A stretch of 64,000 bases of DNA from Pisolithus tinctorius (GCA_024663395.1 JANFAH010000091.1:62001-126000), one strand, 5' to 3'. Counted from the first letter of the stretch, positions 11,063 to 25,042 are shown. Notes: generated from the letters alone by a model not told the origin. Numbers and translations: made by a program.

Positions 11063-12568
11063 TTACCGTTTTAGAGTTCTGATAACATGATTGTAGTTTC
11101 TCTCTTTGCCGCATTCGGAAATCAATGGGGAAACAATATTGAATAGTTGCGTAAAGAAATCCGAGAGTCTCCACTTGTAAGGATCCCCTGAGACTTCCCG
11201 CACGTAAAACTCATGTGCCTTACCCGTCAGGTAGTGGGATAGGATGAACGCACACTTCTTGGGTTCGACTCGACCGTCTGTAACATACGCGGCCCCTTCG
11301 GTAACGAACCGTTGAAAGGCGTGTACGTCGTCGGACCCATCGTACTTATTCGGCGGGATGGGCTTAAGAGTCGTCCTGCGACGAGATTTCGAACGCTTCT
11401 TGGATTTGCGTTTCTTTCCCTTACCACTCTTGCGGCGTCGGGATCTACCACGTCGGTGGTTCGAGCTGCTTGACGACCCACCCAAGCTTAACGATGATTC
11501 ACTGGTTGTCGAAGAAGAATCATCATCGCTCGTGCCAGAATAGCTGGATGGATCACTACTGGAGTTTGACGATATGGAGTCGTCATTCGAGCTCTCGCTC
11601 GTGGTAGATGCAGACTCGGACGAGCTGGTATCGTCGTCACTTGATGAATCTGAGGTGTGCTTCGCCTTCCTTTTATTTTTGGATCTTTTGGAGCGCTTCT
11701 CATCCTTTTCAAGGCGCTTAAAGGCGAGTCCAATGTAGCTTTTTGGATTGATTTGTTTTACAGGCTCCATAGCCCTCGGCGTCTTCTGTCGTTCACGCCT
11801 CTTGTGATCTTGACGGACGACTTTATCAACCATCTCCTTTATCGGGTTTGGGGGTTCTCTCGAGGGTTTGGTCTCCCTCTTCTTGTTTTTCTTCGAACGC
11901 TTTAGCTTACTCCTCTTAGGAATCCGCTCATCTTCCCCGCCATGCGGTTCTGGGAGTTCGTCCTCAGTGGGTTGTGTGGTGCCCTCCGGATCGTTCCCCT
12001 TTGACGGTCCGGGTTGGTCACCATCGCTCTCATTTGCCAATCTATTAGCGGCATTCCACGATGCAAGGGCTGCGCGTTGCGCGTCTGGGTCTATCTCATT
12101 CTCGCTAAGTTTCAGGTTCCCCCAATTCCTAGGATCGGGTCCCTTTCCCTTGCCTTCACCCTTAGCGGAGGGCTCATCACTTTCTGACGAGGTCACTTCA
12201 GGGTTATCCCTCGTCATCGACAACGACCTCCTCCGGATTTTCTCTCGTTCATCCAGGGTCAGTTGCCGTTCCGCCCTTCGGACGGCATTTGTCTGGTCTG
12301 GCCTTAACATGCTGTGGGCTCGTCGCTCACGCGACTTCTTACGCACCACCTCTGTCCAGTCGTTTTGCTCCGCTTCCATATCACTCGTTGGGAAGATGGA
12401 TAAAGAGTCGCAGTGGACATTATCAGGTAAGACGTTGTTCGTACTATGAGTCACTACTCGGACTCTAACAGTACGAGCCTGTGAGGCCTCCGGGACTCCA
12501 ATGTCACCGGGATACACCGGCGAGCTAGTCCTCAAGCCGGGAACGTCAACGGTAGCACCTTGGGGCAC
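11063..12568 (-). pseudogene. Gag, N-terminal and capsid part
   Basis: A long frame of about 500 codons lies right behind the 5' LTR. It opens with a GTG in this frame; the first ATG is further in (MEAEQNDWTEV), so the true start is uncertain. The middle is very rich in Ser/Asp (SDSSSDDDTSSSESASTTSE) and Lys/Arg (RRRKSGKGKKRKSKKRSKS). The capsid part begins TTLKPIPPNKYDGSDDVHAF and continues with FVREVSGDPYKWRL. The frame breaks at 11063 and the rest of Gag continues in another frame. Gag forms the virus-like particle in the cytoplasm. Confidence 0.8.
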
Positions 12569-12925
12569 GGACTAGGGCTCCTCGAGCCAGACCTTACCAC
12601 ATCGCTATAACTCCGGATGTTACTAGCGGGGGTTTTTCAATTGGGGTAGAGTACTGACTCCCGAGCGGGGTCAGCTTCGGTAGAGGGGACACACCAACGA
12701 TCTCAGCGCCAGGCTGAGTCGTTGGGCTTTTGGGGTAGGGATGAAGCTCGAGCGGGTGCCTCGGCGTGCAGTAGAACGGGTATTAACCATTTCTTTTTGT
12801 TAAGTGTCTTCGGATACTTACTCGAGTGTCGACAGGGGATCAGCCTGCGGATGGTTGAGAAGGTATCGAAGGGGTTTGTTTAGAGTTCGAGTTTTCTTTT
12901 GACCGTTTGGGACAGGAAAAAAATA

Positions 12926-13214
12926 TGTAATGGCGATGCGAAGTTATAAGACTTGCAACGACACCACACCAGGATTCTTCTTAAATACTACTCGTTTCCA
13001 GAGTGAAAGGTCTGTTTGATTCGAGGTAGAAAAGAGAGTCCCCGTACAGTACGCTACATAGGCCATTTTATAGGTTAGAGAGCAGGCACGAAATATGTCA
13101 GAGTACTGCTACGGGTAAAGTAGGATCAAGAAACAAATGAGATGATAAGTAAGACTGTCATAGAGAATTCACCATCTGAACAAACGGTCGACAGCGTCGG
13201 ACCGAGTCCTTACA
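12926..13214 (-). repeat. 5' LTR of the gypsy element
   Basis: Same 289 bp as the left LTR apart from two C/T differences. Reading minus, it is followed directly by a T-rich stretch (plus-strand positions just left of 12926); I could not match a tRNA primer site there. Confidence 0.95.
13065..13072 (-). promoter_or_regulatory. TATA box of the gypsy 5' LTR
   Basis: TATAAAAT on the minus strand within the 5' LTR, about 145 bp from its outer end. It is the likely core promoter for the genomic transcript of the element. Confidence 0.5.
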
Positions 13215-13219
13215 GGTGT
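13215..13219. repeat. Target-site duplication GGTGT (right copy)
   Basis: Directly follows the right LTR and matches 3710-3714. Confidence 0.9.
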
Positions 13220-13559
13220 ATTCCTGCAAAGTAATATTTATCGGCTCTCACCGGCGTCGGGGACAGCTGCTTCATCGTGTACGACTTCTTTGCCAATCGC
13301 CCCGAAGTCCCGTCAACCGGGAGGTTTGTTCACGTGGGCCGATGCCGAGAAGGGTGAGGCGAAATTGACCACTTCAAATCCTCGAACAGCAATGAACCAG
13401 TCAAATTTCGAACTGGAGCAAACCTCACCTCAGCGGCAACACTACAGCCTGGAACGGTACGGAAGCACCCTCACGGCTGTCTCTCATCGAGCCCTTGGTC
13501 TCTCGCACTAGGCAGACCAACTATCCTCGAAATTTTTCAGTTGCTAACCGCCCACCATA
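13220..13559. other. Intergenic; probable former promoter side of the acyltransferase gene
   Basis: No coding region is recognised. Because the gypsy element entered just 5' of the acyltransferase reading frame, this stretch should be the original upstream DNA of that gene. A minus-strand GATAAATATTAC at about 13233-13244 is TATA-like and would fit, but this is inference. Confidence 0.35.
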
Positions 13560-15160
13560 ATGCATCCGTGCATCTGCGTGGATGTGATATTGCGACTCGT
13601 ATTTCGATACATCGAAGATCGTTCGACGTTGTGTGCGTTAGCCAGGACCTGCCGCGCTTTCAGCGAACCAACTACAGATATCATCTGGGAGACTCTGACC
13701 GACATGGAACCGATCTTGCGCCATCTCCCTTTGCAAGGTTTCTAAGGGAGAGAGGGGCACTTGTAAGGGCCTACTATTTGTTTTGCTATCTGGTCAGGCA
13801 GAGTGACACCACCAACAGTACCTGTTACTAGCACGTCCACTTAGTGACGATGACTGGAACATCATCTGGCGACTCTTGAGGACGTGTTCGCAGACTTCAT
13901 TTGTCCTTTAACCAGGTATCTTTCGACGACTGTGATAATGTTCCTAAAGTTCCTCCACGATTTGGCTTCCTCGCCTCCCACCGGACCCAAGCTTTCTCTT
14001 CCCAAACCTTCACGCACCGTTTTGCCGCGCCGAGTTTTTTTGACAAACTCCGGTGCTGAGCGGATCCACACAGAAACTCCAGGCGATCATTCGTTTCTGC
14101 CGTCTTCTTCCGGGACCACACTTGTCTGCCTTCCGATTTGACACCCCTGATACATTCTACGACCATCTCGACATCTCGTCTATACCAACTCTTTGTCCAA
14201 ACATCCGCATATTGAGCATAGGAAGACCAGACCTCAACTAGCGTAACTCCGAATTCTCAACAAACCTGTGCATATGCTTTACAGGGTAATTTCCAAGTTC
14301 TGCCGTCTGGCGATTGTTAGGGCCTTATGCGACCTCCTGGGATCTGTCAGAAGTCTTGCTCAGGCGAAGGGCATCGCAACGGCTGTGGATGTTTTTTCCT
14401 GATAAGTTTGGTACCGGCCCCTCACATGCTGGCGGTTACACTTTGCACTCTGGATGTCTGGACCCACTCCCTTGCATCGCGCACAGACCTGCTCTGCTGG
14501 ACTTCCTTCAATGAAGTCACGGATATACGTATGTATCCACTTTTCGGAGTCCAAAGCTCACGGCAATCTCTCGTAAGCACTAATTGACTTGTCGTCTTTG
14601 ATTTCATCGCAGTTTCAAGCATCTGGATTTTGTCCCAGTTTTATCCCTGCCACAACACTCCCTCCGCCTGGCCACGACCTATGTTGGAACCCTACCAAGC
14701 TTACCATCCCCTCAGGGTCTTTGCAGCGCAGGCACGCCGTAGGTTAACACTCACAAGACAATGACATGGTCCGGGTTCGGCCGCACTCGAAGGTGTTCCT
14801 CCTATTTCACGACAGTATAGTCCGCTCACGTTACGAGGCGTTACCGCCCTTCTATATCATTGTCCAAAACTCGAGCACTTTACCTAAGTGTTCAATACAA
14901 CACGTGTCCCTAAACACGTTGATCGCCTTAACAACCGAACCATGGTGCAGAACACAGCAATAAGGTATATATGAGCCTATGATGCGCGCTCGGAGATCAT
15001 TAGTGCCGAAGAACGGGGTGGTTATCGGCCGGAATGGCTTTGGATATGCACCCGGCATCGATCAACAGAAGCCCATCGTACAAGTAAGTGGCATGTGGCC
15101 AGAGCAACTATACCGCCTACTGGCTGCTGGTATTTAATCTGATAGCAATCAGAGACGCCT
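13560..15160 (+). pseudogene. F-box protein, basidiomycete type, decayed
   Basis: A true ATG at 13560 starts MHPCICVDVILRLVFRYI, then STLCALARTCRAFSEPT and IIWETLTDMEPILRHLP. This is the F-box pattern (hydrophobic helix, L-x-x-L-A-R-T-C-R) of the large Agaricomycete F-box families, which recruit substrates to SCF ubiquitin ligases. Downstream, pieces of the usual leucine-rich body appear in changing frames: KLQAIIRFCRLLPGPHLSAF, LCPNIRILSIGRPDL, LPKCSIQHVSLNTLIALTTE. Many stops and frame changes lie between them, more than introns can explain. The right limit is approximate. Confidence 0.7.
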
Positions 15161-15801
15161 AGCAGTGAGTACATGGTACCTAATGTCTGCTTATCCGCCC
15201 GCGTGGGGTGGAAGTGATGTAACTTAGATCCTGAATGACAACACCTTACCGATCAACTAGCCAAGCTTAGTTTCTTGCAAGAGAGTCATGCTGCCTTGCG
15301 TGAACAAATACGGGGATCACAATACTGCGATCACCACCACCCACTGGTCGACTGGGTACCTTAAAACATCCCGCTGACCCTCATGTTTGTTGTGTCACTT
15401 GGCTGCAAAGAGTCATAGAGATCCGCGCGGGACGAGGGTCTCAGACAAATTTCTGTGAAAAACCGAAATGCACTTGAAATTACGACCGCGAACTTACCTT
15501 CCCGCAAGGATTCCATTATCAAAGCACAGTCAGGAGCGGGAGGGTTGAACAGTGCAATGCACGATCGACTTGTAGGGTTCCCGAGTGCATCTGCTCAAGT
15601 AAGTTGTGTAGAACTTCTTTTAGCGTGACTATCAACCATTAAGCACTCCCCTAAGACGATATCGTGTACAATAATTATCATAGCGCATGCGTACAGACAC
15701 TATTAATAAGTTCGACATATGTACACGAACATATTATTTGAACGGATCCTCGGCGACTAAGAGACTGAGTACTAATAACCCCACTCTCCGAGGCCCGATC
15801 G
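15161..15801. other. Intergenic, no supported gene
   Basis: Between the F-box relic and the 3' end of the methyltransferase gene. The last 140 bp should contain the 3' end of the minus-strand methyltransferase transcript. I see nothing else. Confidence 0.4.
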
Positions 15802-18138
<2,337 letters not shown>

Positions 18139-18190
18139 GAGGGATGGTGATGTGAAGAGTGGCAAGTCGATTCATTACGGACGACCACAA

Positions 18191-19194
18191 CTACAGAATA
18201 CAGCTACATGAACTCTTCTTCGATGGCTTACCAGTCAACTTGGGTGCATCCGGATCCTCCTCGACGTTGAACAAAGAATCATACGATCTAGCAGATTTTT
18301 CTTCAGCTCGTTGCCTCGCCAGCTCCGCCTCTTCCTTTTTCTGAGGGAGAGTAGTGAGTATTAGGACAAATGGTTCGGATGTTAGTTACCCTCTGCGCAG
18401 CCTGTGCACGTTTCTCCGCGTTCTCCTTTTTGACACGGTCGATGCGCTCTTGTTCGTGGTCAACCTGTTTCTCGACCTTGGTCTTGCTCAGACGGTTCAC
18501 GATGGGGTTCTCTCGCTTCGCAATGTGTACTGGAGCGGTAACTCAGTTTGATTGACGCAGGCATGGCAAACAAGCGCACTTCTCTTGACCTGAGGCACGT
18601 ATGCATATGATAGATGACAAGCGAAGGACAGGAGAACCTACCTGTTTATCGTTGTGGAAAGCTACCTGTCCGATTGCCATGTCACCTTGTTTCTTGGGAC
18701 AAGGATTGAACCCGGACGTTGCGTGCCAATTCCATCATATGGACCGTACCTTCAGGTTGTCAGCAGGGGTATATATGACCGTAATATTGTCCTTCTTGTT
18801 CCCTGTATTACGAAGCTGGAGCAGGACGTGGTTGACAATCGTAACACTCCCCACCTTCGATAGAATTAGCTTTGACCAGCTGAGCACAGTCGATGAGGAC
18901 TGCCTGCGGGATGTCCTCCCAGGTCATCCCGTCTGGCATGCGGAGGTATAACGTGTGCAGAGGAGAGCTTGTCGACGTGGAACCAGACGTCCTGTGGCCA
19001 GGCATATTTGATGAGGTCCTCATCTAGTTGTGATCAGTGGGGGGTCGCTGTGAGTGCAACGAGTGATACTTTCTACTTTGTCTCTGCCCATGTAAATCGT
19101 TACTGGCGGGTTCGCCGCTGTGAACTGTCTGTTAGACGTGCGTGCCAAGTACGCATTTTGTGGGCTGACCTGTCGAGGAGAAGAACAGGACCAT
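18191..19194 (-). CDS. CCDC25/Jlp2-like protein (NFACT-R domain)
   Basis: A true ATG at 19192-19194 starts MVLFFSST. Next come [13 protein letters not shown], then [20 protein letters not shown] and [31 protein letters not shown], the conserved NFACT-R core. After that: [37 protein letters not shown] and a charged coiled-coil tail ([20 protein letters not shown]), ending [18 protein letters not shown] and a stop at 18191. At least four introns fit. The length and order match the about 200-residue CCDC25/Jlp2 family. Human CCDC25 is reported as a membrane sensor of extracellular DNA; the fungal role is unclear, probably RNA or ribosome related. One frame change lies near VYLRMP. The stop is only 53 bp from the start of the methyltransferase gene; the start faces RBM25 across about 290 bp. 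Confidence 0.82.
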
Positions 19195-19485
19195 TGTTAT
19201 CAAAGGGTTAGTGGAGTCGAGAGTCAAAGATATACAGCAGTACAACACCACAATGAATTTACATGGTCAACATGGTCTATGGAATGACAGCTGGCGGATA
19301 TGATCGAAACACTAGAAGACAGTGGGGAACACGAGTTTTTGTGACAACGGAGTCCATCCCACCGGCATGGGTTCTAAAACGACTGATGCCTCCAAGTTGG
19401 CAACTACTACGGTTTTGTGGCCCTCTTGGTAGTGCAAGCCGTGGGAACCTTCTCTTGGACGACGACAACGACGACGACGACGAGG
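19195..19485. promoter_or_regulatory. Divergent promoter region of CCDC25-like and RBM25-like genes
   Basis: About 290 bp separate the two outward-facing ATGs. It holds a short GAC trinucleotide run (19459-19483) just before the RBM25 start. No clear TATA box is seen. The RBM25 side of this stretch (from about 19214) is included in the segment repeated at 34500. Confidence 0.45.
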
Positions 19486-22400
19486 ATGCAGCCAGCACCC
19501 AACAGCAGACTCGGACTGGGCATGCGACCACCACTGCCATCCTACGGGCAGGGGCCGTCCATCTCAGCACTGGCTCAGCAACAACAGCAGCAACAAATGC
19601 TACACCAGCCATTCCACATCATGGCGCCACCAACTCAGAAGCAGACAACCTTGTTCGTAGGGTCGATATCAGGCGGTATATCAGACGACGTTCTCAACAG
19701 ACTGCTCGGGGTGCGTGGATTAACGACGACGACGACGACGACGCCCGCTGACCCTGCAGTGTGTCTGACCAGGCATGCGGTCCAATGAAGGCTTTCAAAC
19801 GTCTCATCACTCCAGCCAACAAACCACAGGGCTTCGGATTCGTCGAATACGAAGACCCAGACTCGGCAATAAGGTGCATCAATCTGCTCAATGGCGTCGA
19901 ATTGCCAGCGCTCGAAGACGGCTGCGCGAGCAAAAAACTACTGGTGTGTCCTCGTCAATCCTTCTCTTAGCCCATTTCAAGCCTACGCCTCCCATGACGA
20001 TTCACAGATCAAAGCCGACGAAAAGACTAAACTTTTCATGGACGCTTACTCTGCACAGAAAATGAAAACAGACGTGGGTCGTATCCCGTTCGTGCCCCTG
20101 CGCCGATGCTAAATGGTTTCAGGCTGACGAAGCAAAAGTGCAAGAGGCCCTCCAAAAATCACCTCCCTTGTCGAAGATATCAACCGCAGCTCACAAGACG
20201 CCGCAAATCGTGGTCTGATCGACAAAGAGCGCTACGTCATCCCGCCCCACCTCCATGACCTCCAGGAGGCAGATCTACCAGAAGGTCAACGCGGCCTCGT
20301 CATCTCCGAGATTGCCCAGTTCAGAGAACGTGCCGCAAAGAGGGAACGCGAGAAAGTCAGGGAAGTCAGAGAGAGCATACCGCATATACTCTCTTCGACC
20401 GCTACGACACCGAGCGGACCCAAGATGAGGGAATGGGGCAAGCCACAGCAACAACAAGCATCTACATCCCCCGGCGGAAAGAGTCAGCAGCCACAAGGAA
20501 AGGGTTCTCAGGCTTATAGTAAACCGGTCGGTTTCGTCAAGGCTGAAGATGCAGGGGCCGCTACTGGCTCGTTGAGCACTGGGCTTAAGACGGATGAGGA
20601 ACTCGAAAAGGAGCGGAGGGAAGCCAGGAGACGAGATGAGGAACTCTCCTTTAAAGACGTGAGTCCTCAGATAGACTCGTCGTGCTTTGACGGACGCTAA
20701 CTTTTGTTCAGCGAGAGCGTCGATACGAACCTCGAGAGCGAGCTCGTATTGCAGCCCTCGAACGGACAATTGCACGACAGAACGCCATCAAGGAAGCTGA
20801 AGAACGTGATCGGGTAGAAATGCAAGCACGACTAGACGTCTGGGACGACGACGAGAGTGACGAGCTGTACTACGTAGACAGGTGCGCCATTCGTTTGAAC
20901 TATCACATATATCGTTTATTTATATACATGATGTGCACCTCAGGGCCCGATGGCGACAAACCCGGTCACGTCGACTAGTCGCAGAGGAAGCTGCAGACGG
21001 CGAGTCCCGTGCGTACGAAGAACGCGAAGCAGAGAACTCCGTATCGAATCCGAGAAGTTCCTCGCCCGCCAAATGGAAGATATGCAAGCGCTGGCAGAGG
21101 AACAGCGCAAAGCGGGGATGTTGCTTGATGACGGTGCACCGGTCAAACTCAACGTCTCATTGCTTGGTCCTGCCCCTGTCAACAAATTGGAACCGCATGC
21201 TCAGAAGGAAGTCGTCAAGGGGGCTGCAGCCGTGTTTGGGCAGGAAGAGGAGGAGGAGGAAGGGGGGATTAAGAAGCGGAAGGTGCCGTTGGTCAAGCTC
21301 GACTTCAGTGCTGCGGAAGGCGAGAAGGCAAAGGAACGCTTGGAGACGATTAAGCAGTCCGTTCCGCACGATAAAGAAACGCTATTCAAGGCCAAAGTCA
21401 GATGGGACGGTCTCACCGACGTACGTCTCTCGTGTCAGATCACTTTTTTGATAACACTTACATTGTTTTTTGTTCAGATGATGATCGACAGGAAGTTTGA
21501 GCCAATCATCAAGCACCGGATGGTTAAGTATCTGGGTGAACTCGAAGATGACGACCTAATCATGTTTGTGGTCGAACATCTCAAGGATCACAAGGGTCCT
21601 CAGAAGCTCGTCGAGGGTCTCGAACCTGTACGCATATACACTCACATTCGTTGGTTCATCTCACCATTTCGACGCAGGTCTTGGAAGAAGAAGCACAGGA
21701 ATTCGCGATCAATATCTGGAGGCAAGTCATCTTTGAGAGCATGGCTTATGGCGAAGGACTTCAAACCGAGCGAATGACGGTCGACTAAGCGGATGAGGAT
21801 GGGAGGACGACGTTGATTCTTTGCGCCGACGGTACCTGCAGGGCCAGGTGCGTTGTAGCATTGGCATGATGTCTGCTAAAAGGTTGCGCGTGATCTCGAA
21901 GACTTATGGTCCGAATGCATGCTGTAGGAATGGAGAGTGGGTGGTGGAACGAGGGGTGTGACGATTGATATGATGATGGCAGCGATAATGAATCCATGCG
22001 AATTCAGATTCAGGTATTCGTAAGTACGCCCTTGACTAATTTTATCTCGAATGATATACTTCTCTCTTCTTTCCCTCCATGCAAAACGCGAAAAAAAAAA
22101 AAACCGTTATGTTGAATGAGGGGAAAATGAATTGTTTGAGCTGCGGTCAACCATGTGATAAGTGTTCATCACCTTTTTTTCCCCTTCCCCCCTGTAACTG
22201 CTTGAATATATTGACCGTAGCACCTTGACCTGAGACCAATTCGGCCGCGTCTACCACCCAAAAGGCGCAAGTACATAATTGACAAGGATTGTATGGCAGT
22301 GCTTCAAAACGTTTTGGCCAGTGATATGGGTGGGATCTGGAGTGCGCCGCCATGTTGAGTTCCACCGCCGTTTTTGGAAGTTGCGCCTATCAGAATGTCT

Positions 22401-22770
22401 TTGATCATCTACATCACGCTATAGCTCGTCCTCATCATCCAGTGCACTGTGCTTTGGAAGGATCGTCGATGTGCGTTCTTGTAGTAGTCCCATGGTTGTA
22501 TTGGTACCAAGGTAAGTTCCGCTCACTAGTCATTGTGGTCATACATCATGAGTGAGCACGCTCGATCGCATGGTATGCTTCGCGTTAATGTGAATAGTAT
22601 GGGAGATAACTCTCTCGAGCTTTTCTTGTCGTGTAGTGCGGGCTTTTTTCGAAGGATCGCCGAGCGCTTATGTGGTAGTCTCGTGATCATGTCTGCGAGA
22701 GGTGAGTCCCCCTCAGCGTCAATTGTTGTCGAGCATAAATGGAGTTCCTCCGGTAAAAGTGATGTGTAGG
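19214..22770 (+). repeat. Segmental duplication, copy 1 (about 3.5 kb)
   Basis: Sequence from GTCAAAGATATACAGCAG to AAAAGTGATGT is repeated in the same orientation at about 34503-38010. It covers the RBM25 5' flank, the whole gene and about 980 bp of 3' flank. Identity is high through exons, introns and flank. Beyond both ends the two loci differ completely. Confidence 0.9.
19486..21788 (+). CDS. RBM25: RBM25-like splicing factor (RRM + PWI), copy 1
   Basis: The ATG at 19486 starts MQPAPNSRLGLGM, followed by a Gln run and the RRM: TTLFVGSISGG (RNP2), then after an intron KAFKRLITPANK and PQGFGFVEYED (RNP1). A Glu/Arg-rich middle follows (ELEKERREARRRDEELSFKD, RRYEPRERARIAALE, DDDESDELYYVD). 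The C-terminus is a PWI domain: MMIDRKFEPIIKHRMVKYL, LIMFVVEHLKDHKGPQKLVE, FAINIWRQVIFESM, stop at 21786-21788. RBM25/Snu71 proteins are U1 snRNP-associated factors that bind exonic enhancers and influence 5' splice-site choice in the nucleus. Introns of about 50-80 bp fit throughout. Two single-base losses relative to copy 2 (A run at 20154-20158; one C near 21037) shift the frame. This copy keeps its start codon and native neighbours, so it is the likely parental gene. Confidence 0.87.
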
Positions 22771-22930
22771 GTTTTGGCCCGACGGTTGACAGTATGTTCT
22801 CAAGTGATATTTGTTCATATGACAGATCCACTCTGTTTCTCATATATCTTTGATGTATTACTTATCCTGTTCATCTGTGTAGACACTTTGTACCTGTCCA
22901 CTATGTATGAAGAGACTTGTACAATGTAGG
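21789..22930 (+). other. 3' flank of RBM25 copy 1
   Basis: Shared with copy 2 up to about 22770. It has an A run (22090-22102) and T/C runs, and no further coding region that I can support. Normal CpG content stops at about 22800-22930, where the CpG-poor block begins. Confidence 0.5.
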
Positions 22931-24055
22931 GTACTGGGACTTTGATCCCTACATCAATGCAGATGACAATGTCTAGATAAGTGTGTAGCACATTTAAAGG
23001 AAGATCTGTTGTGTCTACTTTGCAAGTATTACCACTTCACCTCAATGTCACATATTTTTATCCTTTCTGAAACTGGTCTAAAACTGACATATCCTCCCTT
23101 GATACCTCCCTCATGTAGAAAAGAAGTGAGTATCATGTCAAAAATCACCAAAACACCTAAAACATGATTCAATCTCTGCTGAGCTACTTGAGCTTGAGTG
23201 GCATCCCTACCACATAGTCTGACAGCCCAGCCTGGTGCTGAAGCCATTGAGAATTCCCCACTGTCAAAGGTGACCCTTGTTGGGAGTTGCTCTCCCATCC
23301 TGACTGGCTGACACTATGTGAAAGTATAGTGATGTCATGTGAGTAACCATCAGAAGTGCAAGTCCAGTGCCCAGAGGTGTGGCCATGGACAAGCCCAGCT
23401 CAAGGATAACCTCCAGGGATCTGCATGGGTATACCTGTAGGTGCATGAGTAACAACCCACACCTGCACCTGCCAGTGCAGGTATGGGTTAGGCCAGGGGT
23501 GTTGTGTGTGTGATATCCATTGTGTATCCATGATGGGTTACCACACAGGTTAGATTGAAATAGGGATGGCATACATGGAGTACAACTAGCTATGAAATTC
23601 AATCTAAAATTGTAATGGTCTCTCTAGTGGTCTCTGCATGAACCTCAGGGAGTGCCCCAACCTTCAGAACATCTTTGTTCTTGGCAAGGCCAAGACAACT
23701 CCATGATGAGTGGAGTTGGTGTGGAGTGAGTGAGTGTCCAAGTGGAGTAGTGTATGGAGTGACCTGGGACCTAGGATGAATGCATGGTTGTGACAACAAC
23801 CATTTGCTACTTACTGGTGTAAACACCACCCATCAATGCAGAATGAGAAAGCAGCAAGACATAAACAGCAAAAAACAAAAATACATCCCATCATGGTGAT
23901 TAAGGCTCATTTAGGTTTAGCAGACAGTCAAATGTATTATGCTCTGATCATGTCCCAATGTTGGGTGATTTTGGAAAGATTTGAAATTTATGAGAGAGCC
24001 AATAGGAATTAGTTCAAACTCCTGCAGGACCAAAAATAGCACTGACTATTGCCCT
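22931..24055. other. CpG-depleted repeat debris
   Basis: No gene. The stretch 23700-23794 resembles the end of LTR family A (GGAGTTGGTGTGGAGTGAG ... GCATGGTTGTGACA). 23380-23540 is rich in short CCTGCA/TGCAGG motifs of unknown origin. Confidence 0.4.
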
Positions 24056-24470
24056 GACAACAAGGGCTTGCTCATGTAATATGGTTGTCATGGCACCAAG
24101 ATATAACCATTTTAAAATGAATTGTCATTGGGACACTTTTTTGAGCATGATGTTGTCAGTCATTATTTAGTAAATAACATAAGGATTTGACAACTTCTGA
24201 AGGATTTTGTGGTTCAACCTTGCCTGATTATGTAATGTACATAATCCTGTGCTATGAAAATGGCTTGGGTCTCACTCAGCTAACCCTACTTCACCATGAT
24301 ATGCATTTGTGCCTCTGCTAGAGCAAATATCCATCTTCTTCCTGAATCTGGCCTTTCTGCTCATCAAATCTCCTCTACATGTGGACTGGGGAGCTCTACT
24401 GTGGCCAGGGTCATCAAAGAGTTCTACTTGAACTTCCATTCCATGCCAGGTAATCACTTCTCATGCACCT
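24056..24470 (+). mobile_element. DNA-transposon remnant with HTH (Tc1/mariner-like?), copy 1
   Basis: Matches 38500-38830 in inverted orientation. In plus frame it reads SARANIHLLPESGLSAHQIS then LGSSTVARVIKEF, which looks like the helix-turn-helix at the start of a Tc1/mariner-type transposase. Copy 1 has an extra about 60 bp (24158-24220) compared with copy 2. No catalytic domain is found. The assignment rests on the HTH pattern only. Confidence 0.4.
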
Positions 24471-24599
24471 GCTGAACCCTGAGACAAATGAATTATATCA
24501 TCACCAAAAATATCCTGGCCTGCTGATTTTCTAGCTGTGGGAAATGCTGAGGATTGCTGCTCAGTGGGGACTGTGTTGAGAAAATCCCTCCACATTTGA

Positions 24600-25042
24600 G
24601 TACATGCTTTTATACTCTATGGAGGGCAGCAGGCAAGTACAGTAACCAGAATTGGAACTGACATATGGAGACTAGTAAAATTTCAAATGAAAACTTCCTA
24701 GACAATGAATGAAGGATGGACAGAGAACATATAGAGGGTGACATAGCAGCAACCAGAAAGGAAATGGTTTAGGTGCCAAACCATGAGGTGTGCACACTGC
24801 AGAGTACCTGACTGCATGGTGTCAAGGAGAAGACCAAAGGCTGGACAGGTAATGGTTACATGACCTCTTTGTAGACCAGTCCACATGGTCTGATAGTAGG
24901 CTAGTATCAAGTCTGCCAGTAGGCAGAGTGGAGAAGGCTGATAATGGGTAGAGACTGAGTGGAGTTGGTGCAGAGTGAGCAAATGGCTAGGCAAAGTAGT
25001 ATGTGGAGTGACTAGGGACCTAGGATGATGCATGGTCATGAT
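24600..25042 (-). repeat. LTR family A, truncated copy
   Basis: Matches the second half of the LTR at 42565-43298, beginning at its TATA region and ending near GCATGGTCATGAT. CpG-depleted like its neighbours. Orientation is given by the minus-strand TATA. Confidence 0.75.

Larger units (their letters stand above)
3715..13214 (-). mobile_element. Ty3/gypsy LTR retrotransposon, full length, minus strand
   Basis: A 9.5-kb element bounded by 289-bp direct LTRs (3715-4003 and 12926-13214) that start TGTAA and end TTACA, with GGTGT target duplications. Minus-strand order is: 5' LTR, Gag, zinc knuckle, an unnamed repeat domain, DTGS protease, reverse transcriptase, RNase H, linker, integrase, chromodomain, an extra 3' ORF, polypurine tract, 3' LTR. 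PR-RT-RH-IN order and the chromodomain place it in the chromovirus branch of Ty3/gypsy. I see only two differences between the LTRs, so the insertion is young. The coding region nevertheless contains several frameshifts and stops, so this copy looks non-autonomous unless those are sequence errors. It lies in the 5' end of the acyltransferase gene. Confidence 0.95.

Noticed and set aside
12880..12925. tRNA primer-binding site of the gypsy element
   Set aside because: The T-rich sequence next to the 5' LTR showed no convincing complement to a tRNA 3' end that I could name.
19457..19745. GAC/ACG repeats as coding poly-Asp or poly-Thr of RBM25
   Set aside because: One run lies upstream of the ATG and the other inside intron 1 (between GTGCGT and the acceptor before GCATGC).
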